The notes under the pieces were generated by a model. The model ran no database searches. It was not told the DNA's origin and saw only the letters and a list, made by a program, of their open reading frames with translations. DNA of 64,000 nucleotides from NCBI GenBank assembly GCA_016235445.1, contig JACRLB010000007.1, forward strand, positions 152,339 to 216,338. Direction: 5' to 3'. Within the stretch, counting starts at the first letter, position 1. Each line of letters opens with the position of its first letter. This document shows positions 27,612 to 35,641 of the stretch, piece after piece. The stretch is from Chloroflexota bacterium (lineage in GTDB: Bacteria; Chloroflexota; Anaerolineae; Anaerolineales; Villigracilaceae). The translations under genes were made by a program, and so were the position numbers.

Positions 27612-27639
27612 GATGGGAATAGTATCCTAGATCGATTAA

Positions 27640-27676
27640 GAAAAGAGCGCGAGTCAAACTATCTGACTCGCGCTCT
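27640..27676. terminator. Terminator hairpin after AOR gene
   Basis: AAGAGCGCGAGTCA and TGACTCGCGCTCTT form a perfect 14-bp stem around a 7-base loop. It lies downstream of the AOR stop on the minus strand, upstream of the YkgJ-like gene. Confidence 0.75.
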
Positions 27677-27690
27677 TACATAGCAAATCC

Positions 27691-29514
27691 TTAATTCGGC
27701 AACCCCAACTCGATCAACTTCTCCTTCGTCGGCACACCCTTCTCATCCCAGCCGCGCAACTTATAAAACTCAGGCAGCATCTTATCGAGTTCAACAACCT
27801 TGCCTTTGGCGGGCCCATCGGGAAGCGGTTCATGCAACATGCGGTGCGGAAGGGTATCTTCAACAGAGCCAGCCTTGAGCAGGAACATGCGCTCCAAGTT
27901 ATACACGCGCTCGGCAGCTTTCAACGCTTCTTCGGGAGTGTAGCCCGCGCCCGTGGAAAGGTTCATCATCTCGGCGAGGCGCTGAGGCAGAATCATGCGG
28001 TCTTTGCTGAAAGCATAACGAATGGCGACGAAGACGCACAAGCCAGAACTATCCATCAGCGCAAACGAATCTTCAAAGTGCTTGACGAGTTCAGGCTTGC
28101 CTTCAGTCATCAGCGGATTCTCTTTGACAGGCACGCCGAAGACTTCTTCGTAGGCCACATCACCTTCCATATGAGACGCGCCTTTGTTGGATGTGGCATA
28201 CAACAAGCCCATGCCCTGTGAGCCGCGCGGATCGTAGCCCGGGAATTCCTGTTTGCGTGTGGTGACTGCAATTTCAGGATGACCATATTTTTCCGCGAGA
28301 CGATAACTGCCCTGCGCGAGATCATTTCCAAAGCCTTCACGATATGCCATCTTTTTTATCATCTCGATCATCGCGTCGTGGTCGCCGAACTTCAACGGCA
28401 TCCCAATTATTTCTTCCGAGATATAACCCTTCTCATACATTTCCATTGCGGCGGCAATCGTCATGCCTGTTGTGATCGTGTCCATGCCGAATTCATTGCA
28501 CAGATAATTCGCCTTCACCAACGCGGCAAGGTTGCTCACCCCACAACCTGTTCCCAGTGATGAAATGGTTTCATATTCAGGACCTTCACCCTTGCCCTTA
28601 TATTTTCCATCGGGCACTTCGGTCAGTCGTCCGCATGAAAGCGGACAGCGATAGCAAGGCGTGTGTCGAATCAAATATTGATTCTTGAGCGCATCGCCGT
28701 CAATATTATTCACGCCCTCAAACGTGCCTTGCAAAAAATTTCGCGTCGGCAAAATGCCAAGCGTATTCGTCACCTGCGGCACATACGACGTGCCGTAAAT
28801 TCGCATGTTCGAGCCCTTCTTCACATCCGCGCCCACATTCTTGGACGTGTCCACGCTCAACGCGCGCATCTCATCGGGTTTATACAGCGCGGGATTTTTA
28901 TTTCCCATCGCCACAACCGCCTTGAGATTTTTCGACCCCATCACCGCGCCGACTCCAGAACGAGCCGCCGCGCGATGTTTGTCATTCATAATCGCCGCCA
29001 TCAACGCAAGATTTTCTCCCGCCTGCCCGATACATGCGACTCTCGCTTCGGTGGATGTTTCACCCTTCAAGATGTCCGTCGTCTCATGCACATCCTTCCC
29101 CCAAACATGCGCCGCAGACCTGACCTCGACCTGATCCTCGTTTACGAAGAGATATACCGGCTCTGACGATTTCCCCTCGAAGATGAACATATCGAATCCC
29201 GTGCGCTTCATCCAGGTTGGGAATTCACCGCCCGAGTTGGAGTGCGCCAGCGCCCCCGTCAGCGGGGACTTGGTGACGACCATGTAACGGTTGCCAGTTG
29301 GCGCGGGGGTTGCGGTCAGCGGGCCTGTGGCGAAGATCAAAATATTTTCAGGCGAAAGCGCATCCGCCATCGGATTCATCTCTTTATAAAGATAATGGAT
29401 CGCCCATCCGCGCCCGCCGAGGTAATCGCGCGCGATCTTCGGGTCAACGTCTTCCTGGGTGACTTTTTTGGTGGTGAGGTTTACACGTAAAATTCTGAGG
29501 TGCCAGCCGTACAT
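27691..29514 (-). CDS. aor: Tungsten-type aldehyde:ferredoxin oxidoreductase
   Basis: The 607-residue protein matches the AOR family throughout. The N-terminal YLGGRGWAIHYL segment, the RAAARSGVGAVMGSKNLKAV pterin-binding region (about 181-200), and the [4Fe-4S] ligands Cys287, Cys290, Cys294 (CYRCPLSC) with Cys493 (GLCVF) are all present. Family members oxidise aldehydes to acids with ferredoxin, or run in reverse, using a bis-pterin tungsten cofactor in the cytosol. The start follows AAGGAGAA. A MoaD-like protein is encoded 115 bp upstream, the usual AOR companion, and moeA lies 9 kb away. Confidence 0.93.
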   Translation of the reverse strand: MYGWHLRILRVNLTTKKVTQEDVDPKIARDYLGGRGWAIHYLYKEMNPMADALSPENILIFATGPLTATPAPTGNRYMVVTKSPLTGALAHSNSGGEFPTWMKRTGFDMFIFEGKSSEPVYLFVNEDQVEVRSAAHVWGKDVHETTDILKGETSTEARVACIGQAGENLALMAAIMNDKHRAAARSGVGAVMGSKNLKAVVAMGNKNPALYKPDEMRALSVDTSKNVGADVKKGSNMRIYGTSYVPQVTNTLGILPTRNFLQGTFEGVNNIDGDALKNQYLIRHTPCYRCPLSCGRLTEVPDGKYKGKGEGPEYETISSLGTGCGVSNLAALVKANYLCNEFGMDTITTGMTIAAAMEMYEKGYISEEIIGMPLKFGDHDAMIEMIKKMAYREGFGNDLAQGSYRLAEKYGHPEIAVTTRKQEFPGYDPRGSQGMGLLYATSNKGASHMEGDVAYEEVFGVPVKENPLMTEGKPELVKHFEDSFALMDSSGLCVFVAIRYAFSKDRMILPQRLAEMMNLSTGAGYTPEEALKAAERVYNLERMFLLKAGSVEDTLPHRMLHEPLPDGPAKGKVVELDKMLPEFYKLRGWDEKGVPTKEKLIELGLPN

Positions 29515-29629
29515 GGGAGGTTCTCCTTGAAGGATGAATTATGAAGGATGAAGGATAAAGAAAGTCGAAGGTCAAAAGTCGAAAGTTTTTTTTGCTTCGT
29601 GTTTCTTCGTGTCCTTCGTGGATTAAGAA
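29515..29629. repeat. Intergenic CTTCGTG/GAAGGATGAA repeat region
   Basis: This stretch contains runs of GAAGGATGAA, GTCGAAGGTCAAAAGTCGAA and a right arm CTTCGTGTCCTTCGTGG, the same family as that at 29880-29996 and around gatC. The repeats separate aor from its moaD partner. They look like dispersed palindromic repeats rather than a gene. Confidence 0.6.
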
Positions 29630-29869
29630 TCAACCGCCAGCAATCGCGGAAAATGCTGTGACCATATCGCCTTCAACAAGGCGTGTGTTCATATCTACAG
29701 TGAGGCCGTTCAACACGATGACGCTTGTGTCGTCGAGCGGGATGTCAAATTTTGAAATCGCGTCGTAGACCGTCGTCCCGTCTGGGACATCCATCTCCAC
29801 CACGCCGTTTATTGCCTGAGGTGGAAGAGCTTCGCGGTAGTTGGCAATCAACTTGACATAGATCATCAT
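29630..29869 (-). CDS. MoaD/ThiS-like sulfur carrier protein
   Basis: The 79-residue beta-grasp protein ends in AIAGG, the diglycine that is adenylated and thiocarboxylated in MoaD/ThiS proteins. The VPDGTTVYDAISKF and VIVLNGL segments are typical. Standing just upstream of the AOR gene, it is most likely the sulfur carrier for the tungstopterin dithiolene (family knowledge plus context). A role in another sulfur transfer cannot be excluded. Confidence 0.88.
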   Translation of the reverse strand: MMIYVKLIANYREALPPQAINGVVEMDVPDGTTVYDAISKFDIPLDDTSVIVLNGLTVDMNTRLVEGDMVTAFSAIAGG

Positions 29870-29879
29870 TTGCGAATTC

Positions 29880-29996
29880 TAGCATGAAAAAGACGAATGA
29901 TGAAATATGAAGGATGAAGGAGGAATAAAGGTCGAAGGTCTAAAGTCAAAGGTCTTTTCCTTCGTACCTTCGTGCCCTTTGTGGTTAAATAGAACC
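29880..29996. repeat. Repeat upstream of thioesterase
   Basis: The region contains GAAGGATGAAGGAGG and GTCGAAGGTCTAAAGTC arms followed by CCTTCGTGCCCTTTGTGG. It repeats the composition of 29515-29629 and belongs to the CACAAAGG/CCTTCGTG family seen again at 57862 and 58250. It creates a spurious N-terminal extension of the downstream gene. Confidence 0.6.
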
Positions 29997-30437
29997 ATGA
30001 AAAGACAACTCCCCTATCACGGCTGGTGCTTCGTGTGCGGACATGACAACCCGCACGGCATTGGACTCACCTGGTTCGTGGACGATGACGGCATTATGAC
30101 CTCAGAGTTCACCTTGAACGAAGCACAGCAGGGGCCGCCCGGTCATGCGCACGGCGGAGCATCTGCAGCGATATTGGATGAAGCCATGGGGCTGGTCGTT
30201 TGGGCGGCGGGACATAAAGTGGCGGCGGTCAATTTGGAGATCAATTATCATAAGCCGCTTCCGCTACATCAACTGCTGAAACTCGAAGCGCGCATCACTC
30301 AAAGGGATGAGCGGAAAATATTCTCGACAGGCGAAATCAAACTGACAGATTCAACCGTCGCCGTGAGTGGACGCGGAATCTACGTCGCCGCGCCGAAGCT
30401 GTTTGAAAATGTCAGGTTAAAGGCGGACGAGTCGTGA
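29997..30437 (+). CDS. Hotdog-fold thioesterase (PaaI-like)
   Basis: The 146-residue protein starts at the ATG at 29997; the longer frame runs into repeat DNA. It opens CFVCGHDNPHGIGL, typical of one hotdog thioesterase subgroup, and has the catalytic-helix segment GHAHGGASAAILDEAMG (about 52-68). It probably hydrolyses acyl-CoA thioesters of unknown chain. It overlaps the start of the next gene by 4 bp. Confidence 0.85.
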   Translation: MKRQLPYHGWCFVCGHDNPHGIGLTWFVDDDGIMTSEFTLNEAQQGPPGHAHGGASAAILDEAMGLVVWAAGHKVAAVNLEINYHKPLPLHQLLKLEARITQRDERKIFSTGEIKLTDSTVAVSGRGIYVAAPKLFENVRLKADES

Positions 30438-30904
30438 AAATAATCCAATTGAAGCGCGGCATTTTCATCCTCCCGATTCTGATTTTAACTTCCTGCATTG
30501 TCGTTCCCACCCCTGCGCCAACTTCGGCCATAGCCGTGCCTGTGATAATTCTGGTGGAGGAAAATCCATACAGGCCGCAATCGAAAGATGTCGGTTTGAG
30601 GCTGGCGAGTGCCATCGTCAACAACGCCAGCCTGTTGGAGCGCTTTGACCTCGACCCCTTTCGCGTGGAGTTGAAGATCGCAGGCTCATTGCCAAGCGTG
30701 TGCAACGAATTGCGAATTGATGTGGCGCCGCCCAACGCAAGTTTTCAAATCTTTATTGAGGTGTACAGCCTGATCAACACAGACATCGATTGCGATAATG
30801 TCTTCCAGCAATTTGAAGCCAGCCTGCTTTTGGGCGTTTACTCCGATGGGCGGTATACGGTTTGGGTGAACGAAAGTTTTGCAGGGGATTTCATTACCTA
30901 TTGA
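30434..30904 (+). CDS. Small lipoprotein, paralogue A
   Basis: The 156-residue protein starts at a GTG overlapping the thioesterase stop (translational coupling). The signal peptide ends in lipobox LTSCI and is followed by a Pro/Thr linker. The C-terminal ~100 residues form a domain with LKIAGSLPSVCNELRIDV, a cysteine pair and a final GRYTVWVNE strand. The same domain is found in the next gene. The domain family is unknown to me; it looks like a beta-sandwich. Confidence 0.65.
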   Translation: MKIIQLKRGIFILPILILTSCIVVPTPAPTSAIAVPVIILVEENPYRPQSKDVGLRLASAIVNNASLLERFDLDPFRVELKIAGSLPSVCNELRIDVAPPNASFQIFIEVYSLINTDIDCDNVFQQFEASLLLGVYSDGRYTVWVNESFAGDFITY

Positions 30905-30949
30905 CGGAACTTTTCATCCACCTGAAACGTTGGGTAAAAAAGGAGACCC

Positions 30950-31393
30950 ATGAAAAAAATTTTGATTATATTAACCGCCCTTCTCTTCGCCATAAGCGCG
31001 TGCGCCCCTGCAATGGATGAGCCTGTCAACAGCGAAACCCCCTCTGCGCCTCAGCCAGACGGCTATGCTCCCAGCCCATCCGATTTAACCCTGACGCGCG
31101 GCGAAGCATACGTGGATGAAATCAATATGCTCGCGCTCGAAAGCTATCCCCTGCAATTCATGCTAAACCTCAAAGGCAGTCTGCCTACACCATGCCACCA
31201 GTTGCGTGTTGCAGTGAGCGCCCCAGATTCAGAAAACAAAATTCTTGTGGATGTATATTCTGTTTCGTCACCCGATTCAATCTGCATTCAGGTTCTCGAG
31301 CCGTTCGAGGTCAACATCCCGTTTGGAAGTTTCCCCACGGGGCATTACACCGTTTGGGTGAACGGCAAACAAGTCACTGAATTAGATTCGTAA
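30950..31393 (+). CDS. Small lipoprotein, paralogue B
   Basis: The 147-residue protein has lipobox AISACA, a Pro-rich linker and a domain clearly homologous to the preceding gene: LNLKGSLPTPCHQLRVAV and a C-terminal GHYTVWVNGK strand. Both keep the two cysteines (P-C-x-x-L-R and D-x-x-C), which may form a disulfide. A strong AAAGGAG site precedes the start. It is a tandem duplicate with unknown function. Confidence 0.68.
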   Translation: MKKILIILTALLFAISACAPAMDEPVNSETPSAPQPDGYAPSPSDLTLTRGEAYVDEINMLALESYPLQFMLNLKGSLPTPCHQLRVAVSAPDSENKILVDVYSVSSPDSICIQVLEPFEVNIPFGSFPTGHYTVWVNGKQVTELDS

Positions 31394-31416
31394 GCAGGAA
31401 AGAAGAAAGAATAGGG

Positions 31417-31527
31417 CTTACGCAGTTCAAAATCTTTAGCCGCGAATTTCGCAAATTCACGCGAATTATTCAAGAAATTCGCGAAAATTCGTGTAATTCG
31501 CGGCAGGTCTTGTGGTCTTGCGTAAGA
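31417..31527. repeat. Palindromic repeat, GCCGCGAATT type
   Basis: The outer arms CTTACGCA (31417-31424) and TGCGTAAG (31519-31526) enclose GCCGCGAATT...CACGCGAATT (31439-31467) against AATTCGCG...ATTCGCGGC (31476-31504). The structure is a long imperfect hairpin. It lies downstream of the lipoprotein genes. Confidence 0.7.
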
Positions 31528-31570
31528 GAGCGTTTCTTAAATCCGAAAATTGAAAAAGAAAAGAATATTA

Positions 31571-31633
31571 ACCACAGAGAACACGGGGGCTTTTTTAAGG
31601 TTTTTTCTCCGTGCTCTCTGTAATCTCTGTGGT
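31571..31633. repeat. Palindromic repeat, ACCACAGAGA type
   Basis: The left arm ACCACAGAGAACACGG (31571-31586) pairs with CCGTG...TCTCTGTGGT (31609-31633) across a T-rich loop. It is the same style as the ACCACAAAG repeats near gatC, but with a different sequence. Confidence 0.7.
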
Positions 31634-31681
31634 AAAAAAGCCTGGCTCATGTGTAGACTCTGTGCAATAGATCAAAATCTT

Positions 31682-31732
31682 TTAACGCGAATTTTTTCGC
31701 GTCATTCGTCTCATTCGAAAAATTCGCGTTAA
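31682..31732. repeat. Palindromic repeat, TTAACGCGAATT type
   Basis: TTAACGCGAATTTTT (from 31682) pairs perfectly with AAAAATTCGCGTTAA (31718-31732). The short loop contains CGTCATTCGTCTCATTCG. Confidence 0.7.
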
Positions 31733-31861
31733 GTTTTTTTTTGAAAGTCCGAGTGTTCAGCCTGCACACTCTTTACACATGAACCAAAAGCCTTCAAGAA
31801 ACAGTTACTAAGTTCTAAAGAAGAAAGATTCGAATTCCTCTTTCTTCTTTCTTCTCAGTAT

Positions 31862-32338
31862 TCACTCCACCCTGCTGACCGCCCCGACCTTCGCGTTTAC
31901 CAACTTCACCAAATCAGCCACGCCTAATTGAATATCCAATCCGCGTTGACCACCTGAGATATAAATTTCAGCGAAAGATTGCGCGGCAGAATCGAGCGCC
32001 ACCTGAAAGCCTTTGTTGATCAACGCCAGCGGGGAAATACCCCCAGCCTGCAATCCCGTCAACGCTTCGGCTTCGCGCTCGCTGGGCAGGTGCATTTTTT
32101 TCTCACCCAGAAAAGACGCCAGCAATTTCAAATCCACCACGCACGGAGCGGGGATCACCGCCAGCACGGGTTTGCCTTTTTCCCGCACGGTGACGATGGT
32201 CTTGAAAACCTGTTCCGCGGGCACGCCCATCAAACGCGCAACTTCCACCGCGCCCAGTTTTTCGGCGGGAACTTCGTGCGCCGTGTATTTCACCTTGCGC
32301 GCATCCAAAAATCTTGTAACATTATTCGTGATAGCCAT
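31862..32338 (-). CDS. ybaK: YbaK/EbsC-type Cys-tRNA(Pro) deacylase
   Basis: The protein is about 158 residues from the ATG at 32338 (MAITNNVTRFLDARKVKY). The YbaK landmarks are the FKTIVTV strand with its lysine (about 45), the AVIPAPCVVDLKLLA segment and the late GGISPLALINKGF loop. It more closely resembles the EbsC/YbaK subgroup that clears Cys-tRNA(Pro) than the paralogue at 9645 does. It is divergent from the membrane-protein gene at 32383 with a 44-bp shared promoter region. Confidence 0.85.
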   Translation of the reverse strand: MAITNNVTRFLDARKVKYTAHEVPAEKLGAVEVARLMGVPAEQVFKTIVTVREKGKPVLAVIPAPCVVDLKLLASFLGEKKMHLPSEREAEALTGLQAGGISPLALINKGFQVALDSAAQSFAEIYISGGQRGLDIQLGVADLVKLVNAKVGAVSRVE

Positions 32339-32382
32339 GCGATATAAAATCCTGTACAATTATAAACACAAAGGAGGCAGAC

Positions 32383-32733
32383 ATGTCCAACCATGAACAG
32401 GAAAGACTAAAACGACTCCGTGAAAAACAACTTCAAGCGCGCGACCCGCTCGTCAAACAGCGCAACTTCCAACACAGCAGTTCCGTCAAAGAAAAACGAA
32501 TGCGCAAACCCTTCTCCATGTCCAAAGCGTGGAAGGATATTCCCCACATCATCAAAGCCCCATTTTACGCCCTCATCCTCGGCGTCATCCTCGTCTTCAT
32601 CCTGCCAATGTTCTGGAACTCGCCCTACGCCATCATCGCCGCCGCAGGCGCAACCCTCGTATTTATTTTATTTGGAGTCGTCTTCGGAAGTTCGCTCGAC
32701 CTGCGCGACGATATCAAAGACCACATCAAATAA
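32383..32733 (+). CDS. Small two-helix membrane protein
   Basis: The 116-residue protein has a basic, charged N-terminal half (residues 1-55, rich in Lys/Arg/Gln). Two transmembrane helices follow (about 60-77 and 84-103, separated by the short NSPYA turn) and a charged C-terminal tail. A very strong AAAGGAGG site lies at correct spacing, suggesting high expression. The family is not recognised. Confidence 0.6.
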   Translation: MSNHEQERLKRLREKQLQARDPLVKQRNFQHSSSVKEKRMRKPFSMSKAWKDIPHIIKAPFYALILGVILVFILPMFWNSPYAIIAAAGATLVFILFGVVFGSSLDLRDDIKDHIK

Positions 32734-32817
32734 TTGGATGAAAAGCATCGCCTCGTTCTTAACTGACAACTGACTCAGCAAACAAACATTTTCCACCCCC
32801 AATCACCCGGAGGCAAA

Positions 32818-33270
32818 ATGATCAGCACAGAAATCTTAACCCAGTTCGGCCTGTTCAACGGACTCCCCGAATCACTGCTCGAAGAGATCGCCGCCATCAG
32901 CAGGGAAGAGTTCTGCAAAAAAGGTGAGTTTGTCTTCCACGAAGGCGAAAGAGCGGATAAGTTACATTTCCTCATCAATGGCAGTGTTGCCTTGCTTGTA
33001 AATCTCACCTCACGGCCTGAAAGCGTCACCGTCTCTTTTGTATCCACGCCGTTTCAAAGTTTCGGCTGGTCTGGCGTGGTGCCGCCCCACCATTACACTT
33101 CCAGCGCCAAATGTGACGAAGACTCGAACCTGCTCGTCATCCCTGCCGAACCTTTCATGAACCTGCTGGAAAAAAATCCCGAAGCAGGTTTCAAGGTCAT
33201 GCAGCGCATCACCGTCATCATTGCAGATCGTTTGCGAAACAGCCGTCAGGCGTTGATCAAAACCATGTAA
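32818..33270 (+). CDS. Cyclic-nucleotide-binding domain protein
   Basis: The 150-residue protein is a stand-alone CAP_ED domain: FCKKGEFVFHEGERADKLHFLINGSVALLV (about 37-66), then a phosphate-binding-cassette-like region that is degenerate (FQSFGWSGVVPPHHY), and a terminal helix. There is no DNA-binding domain, so it is not a Crp-type activator. It may sense a nucleotide or bind a partner. It is followed by a hairpin. Confidence 0.75.
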   Translation: MISTEILTQFGLFNGLPESLLEEIAAISREEFCKKGEFVFHEGERADKLHFLINGSVALLVNLTSRPESVTVSFVSTPFQSFGWSGVVPPHHYTSSAKCDEDSNLLVIPAEPFMNLLEKNPEAGFKVMQRITVIIADRLRNSRQALIKTM

Positions 33271-33273
33271 TTC

Positions 33274-33305
33274 CTGGAGCCCATCAGCAAGCTGATGGAC
33301 TCCAG
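33274..33305 (+). terminator. CTGGAG/CATCAGC hairpin
   Basis: CTGGAGCCCATCAGC (33274-33288) pairs with 33291-33305 with one mismatch across a 2-base loop. There is no T tract. The same arms recur at 51611-51686, so it is a repeat used as, or resembling, a terminator. Confidence 0.5.
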
Positions 33306-33402
33306 AGTCAATTCCAGTGTTGTAAAAACCATCAGGAAACAGAAGCAGGCATGGGCGCGGTAAGAAGCGTCTGTGCCTGCTTTGATTTTTTATCCCGCGT
33401 AG

Positions 33403-33415
33403 TACAATTATCCGA
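33403..33415 (+). promoter_or_regulatory. -10 element 7 bp before rel
   Basis: TACAAT (33403-33408) lies 7 bp before the rel ATG. TTTGAT (33381-33386) sits 16 bp upstream as a weak -35. No ribosome binding site fits between, so the transcript appears leaderless. Confidence 0.5.
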
Positions 33416-35641
33416 ATGAAAACAGCATCCGCGGCAATTCCTCTTGAAAAACTTTTGGATCAACTTCCAGAAACCTACAGCGTCACAGACCGTGAGCTGG
33501 TGCAACGCGCATACATTGTGGCAGAGCAGGCGCATCGCGAACAGAAGCGGCATTCGGGGGAGCCGTACATCAATCACTGCATTGCGGTTGCCAGCATCCT
33601 CGCGGATTTGAAAGTGCCGTCTGAGGTGGTGGCGGCGGGGTTGTTGCATGATACGGTGGAAGATACCACCATCACCCTGGCAGACATCCGCCGTGATTTT
33701 GGGGATACGGTAAAAATTTTGGTGGACGGCGTGACCAAGCTCACCCACCTGCCGCGTGTTTCGCGCGGCGACCAGCACGCCGAAAATGGCAACAATGGAA
33801 ACGAAATCGAAGAGCCTCTGACCGAACCCGCCCTGCTTGGCCGCAAAGAGGATATGATCTCGGAGACCCTGCGAAAGACTTTCCTTGCCATGGGCGAGGA
33901 TGTGCGCGTGGTATTGATCAAACTGGCGGATCGTTTGCACAACATGCGTACGCTTGGGTATATGCCCGAACACAAGCGCAGGCGCATCGCGCAGGAGACG
34001 CTGGATATTTTTGCCCCGCTCGCAAACCGACTGGGCATCTGGCAGATCAAGTGGGAATTGGAAGACCTCGGCTTTCGGCATATGCACCCTGATAAATATA
34101 AGGAAATTGCGGAACTGCTGGCTGAAAAAAGACCAGACCGTGAAGTGCAGTTGGAAAACATAAAAGAAGGCCTGATCAAACTGCTCGAGAAAAATAATAT
34201 CAAAGCCGAGATCAGCGGGCGGCCCAAACATATTTATTCGATTTTTAAAAAGATGCAAAAGAAGGGCAAGCCCTTCAATATGGTGCATGATGTGCGCGCC
34301 GTGCGTTTGATTGTGCCAGATGTGCCATCGTGCTACGCCGCGCTGGGGGTCATCCACACCACCTGGCGGCCCATCCCTGGCGAGTTCGATGATTACATTG
34401 CCGCGCCGAAGGATAATTTTTATCAGTCCCTGCATACGGCTGTGGTGTACGAAGACAAACGTCCGCTGGAAGTGCAGATCCGCACGACGGAGATGCACCT
34501 GAACGCGGAATATGGCATCGCCGCGCACTGGCGATATAAGGAAGGCACGAAGCATTCCGATAAGAATTTCGAACAGCGCATCAATTCCCTGCGCTCGATG
34601 ATGGAATGGCGTTCGGATGTGAATGACGCCGCCGAATTCGTGGAATCCATGCGCAGTGATGTGTTTCAGGACCGCGTGTACATCTTCACCCCGCGCGGCG
34701 ACATCATAGACCTGCCCGCTGGCTCCACCCCCATCGACTTCGCCTACCACGTTCACACGGATATTGGTCATCGCTGTCGCGGGGCGCGGGTAAATGGCAA
34801 GCTCGTGCCTTTGTACCAGGAATTAAAGACGGGCGACCAGATTGAGATACTCACCACCAAACGCGGCGGACCCAGCCGTGACTGGTTGAATCAAAACCTC
34901 GGCCTCATACGAACCTCCCGCGCGCGCTCGAAGATCAAGGTCTGGTTCAAGAAGCAGGAGGATGAGCAAAACCTGGCGCAGGGACGCGATACGCTGGAAC
35001 GCGAACTGCAAAGGCTTGGCATCACCGAGATCAACTTTGAAAAGCTGGCGCGCGATCTCGGGTATAAAACTCCAGATGAGTTGTTTATTGCACTCGGTTG
35101 CAGTGACTTGTCCATCAGCAAGATCATCAAGCAGTTTGCAGAGGACGAAGTAACGGAAGATATTCTTTCGGTAAACGCGCCTGTCAGGCCAACGATATCC
35201 ACAGACGTGGTGGAAGTGGTTGGCTTGAAAGGTATGCTTTCCAGCATGGCGCGCTGTTGCAACCCCATGCCAGGTGATCAGATCGTGGGTTTCATCACTC
35301 GCGGACGCGGCGCAACCATCCACCGGCAGGATTGCCCGAATATTTTGCAAACCAAAGACCGCGAGAGAATTTTGCAAGTGGGCTGGGGGCATGTGGAACG
35401 GACGTATCCCGTGCCTGTCAATATCAAAGCCTATGATCGTCAGGGGCTGGTGAGCGACATCTCCAACCTGCTTTCGGATGAAAATATCAATATCGCGAAC
35501 GTGACGGTGAATGTCAACCGCAGTATTGCCGATTTGCGGCTGATTATCGAAGTAAAAGATATTGCCCAGCTCAGCCGTATCCTCACCCGCATCGAAAATC
35601 TGCCTAATGTAATGGAAGCGCACCGCACGAATCCGGGGTGA
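33416..35641 (+). CDS. rel: Bifunctional (p)ppGpp synthetase/hydrolase Rel
   Basis: The 741-residue protein has the full Rel/SpoT order. The HD hydrolase domain (about 45-195) has HDTVEDT intact. The synthetase domain (about 250-370) has GRPKHIYSIFKKM and DVRAVRL. The TGS domain (about 410-475) has VYIFTPRGDIIDLPAGSTPIDFAYHVH, a helical/zinc-finger region (MARCCNPMPGD) follows, and a C-terminal ACT domain ends at 741. It controls the stringent response by making and degrading (p)ppGpp at the ribosome. The start appears leaderless. Confidence 0.95.
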   Translation: MKTASAAIPLEKLLDQLPETYSVTDRELVQRAYIVAEQAHREQKRHSGEPYINHCIAVASILADLKVPSEVVAAGLLHDTVEDTTITLADIRRDFGDTVKILVDGVTKLTHLPRVSRGDQHAENGNNGNEIEEPLTEPALLGRKEDMISETLRKTFLAMGEDVRVVLIKLADRLHNMRTLGYMPEHKRRRIAQETLDIFAPLANRLGIWQIKWELEDLGFRHMHPDKYKEIAELLAEKRPDREVQLENIKEGLIKLLEKNNIKAEISGRPKHIYSIFKKMQKKGKPFNMVHDVRAVRLIVPDVPSCYAALGVIHTTWRPIPGEFDDYIAAPKDNFYQSLHTAVVYEDKRPLEVQIRTTEMHLNAEYGIAAHWRYKEGTKHSDKNFEQRINSLRSMMEWRSDVNDAAEFVESMRSDVFQDRVYIFTPRGDIIDLPAGSTPIDFAYHVHTDIGHRCRGARVNGKLVPLYQELKTGDQIEILTTKRGGPSRDWLNQNLGLIRTSRARSKIKVWFKKQEDEQNLAQGRDTLERELQRLGITEINFEKLARDLGYKTPDELFIALGCSDLSISKIIKQFAEDEVTEDILSVNAPVRPTISTDVVEVVGLKGMLSSMARCCNPMPGDQIVGFITRGRGATIHRQDCPNILQTKDRERILQVGWGHVERTYPVPVNIKAYDRQGLVSDISNLLSDENINIANVTVNVNRSIADLRLIIEVKDIAQLSRILTRIENLPNVMEAHRTNPG

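Larger units (their letters stand above)
31394..31861. other. Non-coding block with three nested palindromes
   Basis: This 468-bp gap holds no plausible gene. It contains three different long inverted repeats (listed separately at 31417-31527, 31571-31633 and 31682-31732), a small GAGTGT/ACACTC hairpin near 31752-31773, and a T/C-rich tract at 31840-31858. Confidence 0.8.

Noticed and set aside
29907..29996. N-terminal extension of the thioesterase
   Set aside because: It is encoded by the GAAGGATGAAGG repeat region. The ATG at 29997 starts the conserved CFVCG domain.
33332..34771. 479-residue open frame antisense to rel
   Set aside because: It lies wholly opposite the rel coding sequence, has no ribosome binding site or recognisable domain, and its His/Arg-rich composition is typical of antisense shadows.
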